Below are positions 1 through 5,232 of a stretch of 5,251 bases of DNA, piece by piece. The notes below the pieces were generated by a model. That model had not been told where the DNA came from. It searched no databases and worked only from the letters and a program-made list of their open reading frames with translations. A program made the translations under genes and the position numbers. Source of the DNA: Streptococcus sp. UBA6071 (GTDB taxonomy: Bacteria > Bacillota > Bacilli > Lactobacillales > Streptococcaceae); NCBI GenBank assembly GCA_002436115.1, contig DIXV01000089.1, forward strand, positions 1 through 5,251, read 5' to 3'. Within the stretch, counting starts at the first letter, position 1; each line of letters starts with the position of its first letter.

Positions 1-36
1 AAAGAGGACCATCTTTTGAGAATAGCCCTCTTTTTT
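1..36 (-). terminator. Probable terminator after celD, possibly bidirectional
   Basis: A perfect 7-bp inverted repeat, AAAGAGG at 1-7 and CCTCTTT at 27-33, encloses a 19-nt loop. It starts about 35 bases past the celD stop codon, where the operon should end. Read on the plus strand it is followed by a run of T (31-36). Read on the minus strand the U tract would begin at bases 3-1 and continue beyond the window, so the minus-strand tail cannot be fully seen. The loop is long, which lowers certainty. Confidence 0.55.
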
Positions 37-68
37 AAGTAATAAGGAAGGTTTGAACTCCCTTTTCT

Positions 69-1409
69 TTATGAAATTGCTCCAGCATTTTCTTGTTCTT
101 CTTTAACAAGCTGAGCATCGTACAATCTGATAAACGGATACCAGATGATAAAGGCTACAATAGCACAGATGATAGCCACGACTCCTGCCCTCCAATCAGC
201 TGCACCAACATAAGCTCCCAATCCAGCTGGTGTTGGCCAAGGTGTTTGGACAATTGTTTTACTAACAAGCCCCAATTGAATAGCCCAGTAGCCGATAGAA
301 GCGGAAACCATGGGTGCCAAGATAAAGGGAATGGTTAAGATAGGGTTATAAACGATAGGCATCCCAAATATGAGGGGTTCGTTAATGTTAAAGATAGAGG
401 ATGGCAGAGCCGCCTTGCCCAACAGGCTGAGTTGCTCTGATTTTGCTCGATAAGCCAGATAAATACAAAGGCCTAGAGTCGCACCAGACCCCCCAATCGT
501 TACATAGGCATTGGTAAATTCCCCAGCAAAGGCGAAGAATTCACCTGATTTATTAGATGCCATATTGGCCAAGAGAATCGGATTAACTAGCCCTAGAACG
601 ATATTGGCACCGTGAATACCGACAATCCATAGGGCATGAACCAAGAAGTAGATGACAAGGATACCGCCCCAAGAATTGGCAATACGGGTAGCAAAACCAA
701 ATGGAATAGCAATGACTTTATAGATATCTGTTCCAACAAGGATGAAGAGACCATTAATAAGAATAACTGTGAAAGCTACGACAAAGGCTGGTACTAAGGC
801 TGTAAATGACCGAGAAACCCCTTCTGGAACAGCCTCTGGCATTTTGATAACCCAATTTTTGACGACGCAGAGGCGGTAAAGCTGGACTGCTAGAATAGCC
901 ATCAGAATTGCTGTAAACATCCCTGATGTGGAAAGACGCGTTAAGCTATCTCCCCCAATTTGCCAGCCATTAATAGTTGTCTCATTGACAACACCCACAA
1001 CTTCTCCTTTTTGAATAACCAATTCTGGTATGGTCATGAAGAAGGCAAAAACGCCTAGAATACCACCGTTTAGAGGGTTAATATCAACACCATCTTCTTC
1101 AGCATAGATTTTAGTGTACTCATACCCAATTACAAAGGCAAAGTAAAGTGAGAGAATCCCCATCGTACATTGATAGGCTAAAAGGTAAAGCGAAGAGAAT
1201 TTATCAAAGCTAACCGCCCATAAATCTGCGATAAAGTCTAGGGGAATGGCTTGGGGGATGACACTCAAGACCAGAAAGGATGACCCTGCAATGGTCAATG
1301 GGATACTGGCGATACCAGCAGCAACAATTGCCCTGACAGGACGCCACGAAGCGATAACACTCATGGGACCCATTAGGTATTTTTCTAAAAATCCAAACAG
1401 TTTATCCAT
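69..1409 (-). CDS. celD: PTS cellobiose/beta-glucoside transporter subunit EIIC (Lac family)
   Basis: This is the membrane permease of a Lac-family phosphotransferase system. It moves a beta-glucoside, most likely cellobiose, across the membrane while EIIB phosphorylates it. The 446-residue product is full length for CelB/LicC/ChbC-type EIIC and has about ten hydrophobic segments, for example near residues 26-52, 75-95, 163-182, 203-227, 246-272, 350-380 and 405-427. Family hallmarks are visible: the GIHGAN motif with His266, the NEPLIFG motif with Glu344, and the C-terminal WPTPAGLGAY...DWRAG stretch. His and Glu at these motifs bind the sugar in the solved ChbC structure. The ATG at 1409 is preceded by AAGGAGG at 1418-1424 with an 8-nt spacer. 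It is the last gene of the operon, 37 nt after the membrane protein gene. The exact sugar is inferred from context; lichenan oligomers or other beta-glucosides remain possible. Confidence 0.95.
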   Translation of the reverse strand: MDKLFGFLEKYLMGPMSVIASWRPVRAIVAAGIASIPLTIAGSSFLVLSVIPQAIPLDFIADLWAVSFDKFSSLYLLAYQCTMGILSLYFAFVIGYEYTKIYAEEDGVDINPLNGGILGVFAFFMTIPELVIQKGEVVGVVNETTINGWQIGGDSLTRLSTSGMFTAILMAILAVQLYRLCVVKNWVIKMPEAVPEGVSRSFTALVPAFVVAFTVILINGLFILVGTDIYKVIAIPFGFATRIANSWGGILVIYFLVHALWIVGIHGANIVLGLVNPILLANMASNKSGEFFAFAGEFTNAYVTIGGSGATLGLCIYLAYRAKSEQLSLLGKAALPSSIFNINEPLIFGMPIVYNPILTIPFILAPMVSASIGYWAIQLGLVSKTIVQTPWPTPAGLGAYVGAADWRAGVVAIICAIVAFIIWYPFIRLYDAQLVKEEQENAGAIS

Positions 1410-1446
1410 TAGATTTTCCTCCTTATAAGGTTAGATTATTATAATT

Positions 1447-1953
1447 TTAGTGTTTAATGGCAGAGAGATATTGCCGAATACGGTAATAGTGTTTATCAAT
1501 ATTTCGGTTGATACGATGTAATTTCAACAACATCCAAGAGGACAGCAGCAGACCTACTAGCTGAATACCAATCAGAACAAGAGAAGAACTCAGGTTGACA
1601 TTGAAGAAGGGAAACAGGTGAGCCGATTGCTGAAAGACAACCAAACCAATGATTGATAGATTGGCAATTACGGATACACGAAAGAAGCCTATCGTCACTC
1701 TGGGTGACCGTTGCTCTTTTGAATACATCCTAGTCTGCTCCCAAATAGCGAGAGCTGCAAAAACCATCAAGACAATCGGTAAAACCATAGCAGAATATGC
1801 TTCTGACATTGTCAATACCAGTGTCCAATAGAGATTAACAAAGAAATAAAAAGCGACCACATAGCGAATTAAAAGATACCTGGTATAGTACATGTTTTTA
1901 ACTGCATTTTCTTTACGAAGCCCTTCCAATTTTTCTTTTCTTTTCGTCGTCAT
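1447..1953 (-). CDS. Four-helix membrane protein of unknown function in cel operon
   Basis: I recognise no functional domain. The 168-residue product has a very basic N-terminus (MTTKRKEKLEGLRKEN) and four hydrophobic segments near residues 27-48, 54-72, 88-108 and 122-143. The loop at 73-87 is charged (QTRMYSKEQRSPR), and the C-terminal tail is basic with His and Tyr (HRINRNIDKHYYRIRQY). By the positive-inside rule both ends should face the cytoplasm. It sits between celC (45 nt upstream) and celD (37 nt downstream) in the same direction, so it is surely co-transcribed with the PTS genes. From memory, streptococcal cel loci carry a hypothetical membrane protein at this position (called celX in S. 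mutans, I believe). The ATG at 1953 has a weaker GAGGTG ribosome site at 1958-1963. A helper for EIIC assembly or a sensor is possible, but nothing in the sequence proves either. Confidence 0.85.
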   Translation of the reverse strand: MTTKRKEKLEGLRKENAVKNMYYTRYLLIRYVVAFYFFVNLYWTLVLTMSEAYSAMVLPIVLMVFAALAIWEQTRMYSKEQRSPRVTIGFFRVSVIANLSIIGLVVFQQSAHLFPFFNVNLSSSLVLIGIQLVGLLLSSWMLLKLHRINRNIDKHYYRIRQYLSAIKH

Positions 1954-1998
1954 AATTCACCTCATCAATACCTTTATCGTTTCTGTCACTGTCAGCAA

Positions 1999-2313
1999 TT
2001 AGCCAACTTTCTTGTACAAGGCCAACATCTCTAATGCCACTTCACGCAGAGTCATCGTTGTCATCAAATGGTCCTGAGCATGAACCATAATAATTTCAAT
2101 CTTAATTTCGACACCACTAGCATAATTTTGCAATAACTTCGTTTGTGCTTGGTGGGCAAGCAGCAATTCCTCATTGGATGATTCCAAGAGTTGGGCAGCT
2201 TTATCATAGTCACTTTCACGCATGCTAGCAAAAGCTTCGTGAACACTGGTACGCGCATTACCGCTATTTAAGATAATTTCAAAAGCTGCAAGTTGTATAT
2301 CTTCTGGATTCAT
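1999..2313 (-). CDS. celC: PTS cellobiose/beta-glucoside subunit EIIA (Lac family)
   Basis: This is the cytoplasmic EIIA of the Lac-type PTS. It takes phosphate from HPr on a histidine and passes it to the cysteine of EIIB. The 104-residue protein has the expected size and is predicted all-helical, as in the trimeric helical-bundle EIIA-Lac. The active-site motif MVHAQDHLMT is intact, with His78 as the phosphorylated residue and Asp81 at the place of the trimer metal ligand known from lactococcal EIIA-Lac. The N-terminal AAFEIILNSGNARTSVHEA and the ASMRESDYDKAAQLL helix are typical of the family. The ATG at 2313 follows AGGAGG at 2319-2324, which overlaps the celR stop codon (2323-2325), so only 9 nt separate the two genes and translational coupling is likely. 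Confidence 0.95.
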   Translation of the reverse strand: MNPEDIQLAAFEIILNSGNARTSVHEAFASMRESDYDKAAQLLESSNEELLLAHQAQTKLLQNYASGVEIKIEIIMVHAQDHLMTTMTLREVALEMLALYKKVG

Positions 2314-2322
2314 AGATTCCTC

Positions 2323-4296
2323 CTATTCATCTGCTAAAAAGAGTTTGCGAAATGCTGTAAAGGTCTGACAGGCGACCAGTTTTTCTTTTATATCTGGCAA
2401 ATCAGTCAAGTCAACGATTCGCTTCGTCAAATCAGAGAGGCCATCATTAGCAGAAATAGAGGGTGAAACGAGAAAGACCAATTGAATCCTGTCAAATTGC
2501 TCATCCCAAGCTAACCCTTCCTTGATAATCGCTAAACCAATCCGATGTGTTTTATCCAATGCTTTTATAGGGTGAGGCACCGCTATAGTCTCGTCAAAGA
2601 CAACTGTACTCATCTGCTCTCTTTGCCGAATGAGTTCAAGCATTGACTGAGTTGCGACCGTGTCATCTCCATAGAACAACTGGACTAAATCAGTCAACAC
2701 AGCATCCTTGGTTGAACGCTCATAAATCTTGAAATAAGCCTCTGAAAAGTAGTCATCAAAACTCGTCGTTAAACTTGACTGATGACTAGGCGATTGAAGA
2801 GTCGGTCGTGACCGAGATTCCATTTTAAGTAAATTTTCCTTAATAAACTTAACTTCTTCTTCTTTTAGAAAGACACTAACCGTGAAAACTGGGACTGAAA
2901 AAACCAGATTTGACAAATCAATGGTTGAGATAATAAAGTCAATACCCTTTAGTTTCTCATCAGAAATGTCATAATAGCCGACCAAGTCGACGATATTAAT
3001 TTGGTAGCCAAGTTCATTTTCCAAACGTATCCTCAACATCTGAGCACTGCCATAACCTGTGGCACAAATCACCAAGACATTGAACTTTTTAGCCTGCCGA
3101 TAACGTTCTATCGCCGCCAAAATGTGCAGGGAAATGTAAGCTAGTTCACCATCAGATAGCTGATGATTCTTAAAATAGTCCAAATGAGCCACGAGACTTC
3201 TAGCAATTAGGAAAGCTTCCTTATATTGGTTTTCTATATCTTCCAACAAAGGATTATCCAGATGGACATCGTATCGCATGCGCTCAAGGAGAATCTCTAA
3301 ATGATTTAAAAGACCCTCAATAAAGGCGAAATCTTTGTTAAATTGGTAACCGTAATGTTCATCAATAGCCAAAGTGGCTCTGAGCAAATCCTGACGTAAG
3401 CTAACGTGTGCTACTTCTTCATCTGGGAAGCTCCTATCACCAATCTCTGAAATCAAGTGGAGAGCGATATAATTGATTTCTTCCTTTGGAAACGCTATCC
3501 CTACAACCTTTCTTATCCGCTCTACAATAGTGGTGGCTGCTTTGATTTCCTTATGATATTTTTTTTGATTAATAGCAATCTCTGAAATTTCAAAGCCATC
3601 ATTGATGCGTTTAAGCGCTAGAGCGATGTGAACAATAAGATTTTGAATGACAAAATCAGACAATTTGAAACACTGATTACGGCATTCATCAAGAACAATA
3701 AGGGTTAATTCTTCAAAGCTGATAGGAAGCTTGAAAAAGTCATCCCCGATATACTTATGAATATTTTGTAGAAAACGCCCACTGAAGAAATAGTTCATGA
3801 TGAAGCGTCGTTTATCCTGTTCACTTCCCTGAAGATAGACTCCTTCGTTAGGTTTACTTTCTACAGTTAAACCGTACTGTGCCAATTCTTGTCGAATCTT
3901 TTTAAAGTCAGCTGATAAGGTCGAGCGACTAACATAAAGTTGATCCATTAAATCGTCAAAAAAGAGTTTTCCCTGTTCAAAAACAAGCTTGTTCAGAATA
4001 TAATTATGACGATCGTTGATATCCCTATTTTCTGATCCAATATGAAGAGGCTTGTCTGCTACAAGGGGGAGATAGGTTGCTTCCTCAAGGACTTGTAACT
4101 GATAGCCCGAGCCTTGCTTAGATATGATTTTCACATCAGATAATGTTTCTAAATTCTCTAATAAGGACTTGATATACGTACGTACCGTACGATCAGAACA
4201 AGCGAGATGAGTTGCTAGTTCTTTACTCGTTACATAGTTGTTCCTCTCCTGATACAGATAGCGTAGGATTAGCTTCTCCTTAGGACTTAGCATCAT
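2323..4296 (-). CDS. celR: PRD-containing transcriptional activator CelR
   Basis: This is a DNA-binding regulator of the PRD activator class (LicR/MtlR/ManR type), controlled by PTS phosphorylation. Numbered from the ATG at 4296 (657 aa), it has a winged HTH at about 3-65, a second HTH at about 93-150, PRD1 at about 190-290 with His223 and His280, PRD2 at about 300-400 with His332 and His391, an EIIB-like domain starting VLVICATGYGSA with Cys411, a linker rich in Ser, Pro and Gln at about 493-512, and a mannitol/fructose-type EIIA domain ending near 655 with His575 in AVPHP. All these phosphorylatable residues are present, so the protein looks functional. A longer frame begins at TTG 4302, but AAAGGAG at 4304-4310 is 7 nt from ATG 4296 and only 1 nt from the TTG, so ATG 4296 is preferred. 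It lies inside the operon after celB (57 nt), so it should control its own synthesis. Its likely targets are the two similar promoters at 4705-4763 and 5174-5232. Confidence 0.95.
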   Translation of the reverse strand: MMLSPKEKLILRYLYQERNNYVTSKELATHLACSDRTVRTYIKSLLENLETLSDVKIISKQGSGYQLQVLEEATYLPLVADKPLHIGSENRDINDRHNYILNKLVFEQGKLFFDDLMDQLYVSRSTLSADFKKIRQELAQYGLTVESKPNEGVYLQGSEQDKRRFIMNYFFSGRFLQNIHKYIGDDFFKLPISFEELTLIVLDECRNQCFKLSDFVIQNLIVHIALALKRINDGFEISEIAINQKKYHKEIKAATTIVERIRKVVGIAFPKEEINYIALHLISEIGDRSFPDEEVAHVSLRQDLLRATLAIDEHYGYQFNKDFAFIEGLLNHLEILLERMRYDVHLDNPLLEDIENQYKEAFLIARSLVAHLDYFKNHQLSDGELAYISLHILAAIERYRQAKKFNVLVICATGYGSAQMLRIRLENELGYQINIVDLVGYYDISDEKLKGIDFIISTIDLSNLVFSVPVFTVSVFLKEEEVKFIKENLLKMESRSRPTLQSPSHQSSLTTSFDDYFSEAYFKIYERSTKDAVLTDLVQLFYGDDTVATQSMLELIRQREQMSTVVFDETIAVPHPIKALDKTHRIGLAIIKEGLAWDEQFDRIQLVFLVSPSISANDGLSDLTKRIVDLTDLPDIKEKLVACQTFTAFRKLFLADE

Positions 4297-4353
4297 TTCC
4301 AAACTCCTTTGATTATAGTAGAACCTACCACACCTCTAATGTACCCCTCATAT

Positions 4354-4668
4354 TTACAAGTTCTCTGTAATCAAGGCAGCCATCTTTTCAATTCCCATAG
4401 GAATAGGAACATAGGCTTGAGGTGGGATTTGAGCAATTTTCCGACCCGATCTTTCTGCTGCATCGCTCAGTTGCTTAAAATACATTTTTGTCTGCGGGCT
4501 CACCAGATAGAGATCAAACTCCCCTTTTTCAATAGCTTTAGAGCCTTCTGTAGCACTAATAGCATCAACTTCGATATCTTGTCCTTTATCCACAAAATAT
4601 GCTGTCGTTTTCTTGGCCATGAGAGATGAAGACATCCCTGCTGCACAGATGATTAAGGCTTTTGCCAT
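4354..4668 (-). CDS. celB: PTS cellobiose/beta-glucoside subunit EIIB (Lac family)
   Basis: This is the cytoplasmic EIIB, which receives phosphate from EIIA on a cysteine and gives it to the sugar during transport by EIIC. The product is 104 residues, normal for the family. The phosphorylation loop is at the N-terminus: ALIICAAGMSSSLMAKK, with Cys8 as the active residue. The FDLYLVSPQTKMYFKQL region and the C-terminal PIPMGIEKMAALI helix are also typical. The frame stays open upstream to 4734, but GGAGG at 4677-4681 lies 8 nt before ATG 4668 and the protein from there aligns with the normal CelA/LicB/ChbB start. The added 22 residues would overlap the promoter, so the shorter form is chosen. 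It is the first gene of the cel operon, with a leader of about 29 nt if the -10 at 4705-4710 is used. Confidence 0.95.
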   Translation of the reverse strand: MAKALIICAAGMSSSLMAKKTTAYFVDKGQDIEVDAISATEGSKAIEKGEFDLYLVSPQTKMYFKQLSDAAERSGRKIAQIPPQAYVPIPMGIEKMAALITENL

Positions 4669-4694
4669 AATAATTTCCTCCATTTTGTAATTAT

Positions 4695-4711
4695 TTATAC
4701 TACTAGTATAA
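4695..4711. promoter_or_regulatory. 17-bp dyad across the -10 and start site of the cel promoter
   Basis: An exact inverted repeat with 8-bp arms, TTATACTA at 4695-4702 and TAGTATAA at 4704-4711, has one central base. It covers the -10 box (4705-4710) and the predicted start of transcription near 4698. It is not conserved at the SemiSWEET promoter. It could be an operator for a repressor, a start-site hairpin in the RNA, or a by-product of the TA-rich -10 region. Confidence 0.4.
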
Positions 4712-4733
4712 CTGTATCCGCTTCCATTATCCA
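4705..4733 (-). promoter_or_regulatory. Promoter of the cel operon
   Basis: On the minus strand, TGGATA (4728-4733) and TATACT (4705-4710) are separated by 17 bp and lie upstream of the celB ribosome site. The -10 is good (5 of 6 bases), while the -35 matches TTGACA at only 4 of 6. A weak -35 is expected where an activator such as CelR must help RNA polymerase. The same architecture, in the same register, is found before the SemiSWEET gene. Confidence 0.7.
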
Positions 4734-4762
4734 TAGCGGAAATTTCCGTAGTAGTATGGAAA
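4707..4762 (-). repeat. Copy A of a duplicated promoter module (cel operon)
   Basis: Without any gap, these 56 bases match 5176-5231 at 41 positions by my hand count. The best-conserved parts are the -10/spacer block (12 of the first 13 bases identical) and the outer dyad arm GGAAA. The repeat is direct, and both copies drive minus-strand genes. It covers the -10, cre-like spacer, -35 and upstream dyad. Confidence 0.75.
4713..4727 (-). promoter_or_regulatory. cre site (CcpA) between -35 and -10 of the cel promoter
   Basis: The minus strand reads ATGGAAGCGGATACA, which fits every fixed position of the Gram-positive cre consensus WTGNAANCGNWNNCW. It fills the promoter spacer, a position where bound CcpA blocks RNA polymerase. 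This predicts repression of the cel operon by glucose and other preferred sugars. Confidence 0.75.
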
Positions 4763-4763
4763 A
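4742..4763. promoter_or_regulatory. Probable CelR binding site upstream of the cel promoter
   Basis: The dyad TTTCC-N10-GGAAA has its arms at 4743-4747 and 4758-4762, centred about 54 bp before the predicted start of transcription, a typical activator position. It agrees with the pneumococcal CelR box as I remember it (TTTCC and GGAAA arms with a 10-bp AT-rich centre). A similarly placed dyad with one arm mismatch precedes the SemiSWEET gene. The left arm also belongs to a perfect 12-bp palindrome, CGGAAATTTCCG, at 4737-4748. Assignment to CelR is inferred. Confidence 0.6.
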
Positions 4764-4789
4764 AAGTAAGTTAGTATATTAAATAGACT

Positions 4790-4824
4790 CCTCCTCTTCC
4801 CAAAATCTATATGAAAAGAGGAGG
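4790..4824 (-). terminator. Candidate terminator after the SemiSWEET gene
   Basis: A perfect 9-bp stem, CCTCCTCTT and AAGAGGAGG (arms 4816-4824 and 4790-4798), starts 6 bases after the stop codon of the SemiSWEET gene, with a 17-nt loop. On the minus strand it is followed by AGTCTATTTAATAT, which is AT-rich but lacks a clean U run. It probably ends or weakens the SemiSWEET transcript, yet read-through into the cel operon is quite possible. It could also serve as a 3'-end stabilising stem. Confidence 0.5.
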
Positions 4825-4830
4825 TATAGC

Positions 4831-5070
4831 TTAATGATACGTTAGCTTGCACAGCAAGATAGTCCCTGTCAGAACAAGCGAAACACCATTGGCTACCATC
4901 AAAGCGGCGTCTCCAATGTTAATTCCATGGATAAACCAGAGAGCAATTCCCGTTACAGTCATCGAATACATCCCAAGTGAAATAGCTGATGTATCCTTAG
5001 TCTGAAATATCTTGATGACTTGAGGCACAAAGCCAAATGTGGTTAAACATGCTGCAATAAATCCAATCAT
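4831..5070 (-). CDS. SemiSWEET family sugar facilitator (PQ-loop, MtN3-like)
   Basis: This small membrane protein has 79 residues and three hydrophobic helices at about 2-19, 31-49 and 55-75. It should dimerise to form a sugar uniporter, as known for bacterial SemiSWEETs. The PQ motif is at Pro16-Gln17 in TTFGFVPQVIK. It is followed by TKDTSAISLGMY, which matches the family's helix 1-2 loop. Trp45 and Asn61 stand where the sugar-binding Trp and Asn sit in solved SemiSWEETs. The length is normal and the frame intact. The ATG at 5070 has AAAGGAG at 5078-5084 with 7 nt spacing. It has its own promoter, a diverged copy of the cel promoter, and lies 162 bases upstream of celB in the same direction. 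A likely job is passage of an unphosphorylated sugar, perhaps glucose released from cellobiose 6-phosphate. Substrate and direction cannot be read from the sequence. Confidence 0.9.
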   Translation of the reverse strand: MIGFIAACLTTFGFVPQVIKIFQTKDTSAISLGMYSMTVTGIALWFIHGINIGDAALMVANGVSLVLTGTILLCKLTYH

Positions 5071-5075
5071 TCAAC

Positions 5076-5155
5076 GACTCCTTTGTCTTTCTAAATTTAG
5101 CAATAAACTCAAGAAATAGATAAAAGGAACAACCTTTCTAATGCTTTATTGAGTC
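5076..5155 (-). promoter_or_regulatory. Structured 5' leader of the SemiSWEET mRNA (candidate)
   Basis: The predicted leader is about 97 nt, much longer than that of celB. It can fold CAATAAA (5145-5151) with TTTATTG (5101-5107), enclosing a small hairpin AAAGG/CCTTT with a 5-nt loop (5123-5137). Alternatively GACTC (5151-5155) can pair with GAGTC (5076-5080), which overlaps the end of the ribosome site. A perfect palindrome CTAAATTTAG lies at 5091-5100. No known riboswitch is recognised, and the stems are short and AT-rich. Confidence 0.3.
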
Positions 5156-5173
5156 TCCTACTAGAGTTAGTCC

Positions 5174-5202
5174 ATTATACCTGTATCCCCTTCCAATAGC
5201 CA
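5174..5202 (-). promoter_or_regulatory. Promoter of the SemiSWEET gene
   Basis: On the minus strand a consensus -10 TATAAT (5174-5179) is 17 bp from a weak -35 TGGCTA (5197-5202). Spacing and register equal those of the cel promoter. The predicted start is near 5167. As there, the poor -35 fits activator dependence. Confidence 0.7.
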
Positions 5203-5231
5203 TCGCAAGATTTGCCGAAGCGCTAAGGAAA
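5176..5231 (-). repeat. Copy B of the duplicated promoter module (SemiSWEET)
   Basis: This is the partner of 4707-4762, matching at 41 of 56 ungapped positions. The genes behind the two copies are unrelated (SemiSWEET and EIIB), so the similarity is confined to control DNA. The window ends 20 bases further on, so the outer edge of the module on this side cannot be judged well. Confidence 0.75.
5182..5196 (-). promoter_or_regulatory. Degenerate cre-like site in the SemiSWEET promoter
   Basis: The minus strand reads TTGGAAGGGGATACA, aligned exactly with the cre of the cel promoter. It fits the consensus WTGNAANCGNWNNCW except that the C of the central CG is replaced by G. Since that CG is the most conserved part of cre, CcpA binding may be weaker here than at the cel operon. 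Confidence 0.45.
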
Positions 5232-5232
5232 C
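5211..5232. promoter_or_regulatory. Probable CelR binding site upstream of the SemiSWEET promoter
   Basis: The minus strand shows TTTCC (5227-5231), ten bases, then GGCAA (5212-5216). This is the same dyad spacing and the same distance to the -35 as in the cel promoter, with one mismatch in an arm. It suggests that CelR also activates the SemiSWEET gene. This is inferred from similarity only. Confidence 0.5.

Noticed and set aside
93..338. Plus-strand open frame of 81 codons
   Set aside because: It lies inside celD on the opposite strand, has no ribosome site and encodes a low-quality Cys/Asn/Ser-rich sequence typical of an antisense shadow.
4312..4317. TATAAT on the minus strand just before celR
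   Set aside because: Transcription would begin within or after the celR ribosome site, and there is no credible -35 (best match about 2 of 6). celR is more likely read from the cel promoter.
4309..4629. Plus-strand open frame of 106 codons
   Set aside because: It is antisense to celB, which has clear family motifs, and its product resembles no protein family I know.
4669..4734. N-terminal extension of EIIB by 22 residues
   Set aside because: The extension would be translated across the -10 and the ribosome site, and family members start at the MAKALIICAAG-type sequence.
4722..4741. TTCC-N12-GGAA dyad over the cel -35 as the main CelR site
   Set aside because: Seven of ten pairs are symmetric in copy A, but the GGAA arm is AAGA in copy B. 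The TTTCC-N10-GGAAA dyad is better conserved between the two promoters.
5123..5137. AAAGG/CCTTT hairpin as an antiterminator-controlled terminator
   Set aside because: The stem has only 5 AT-rich pairs and a broken U tract. CelR is a DNA-binding PRD activator with HTH domains, not an RNA-binding BglG/LicT-type antiterminator.
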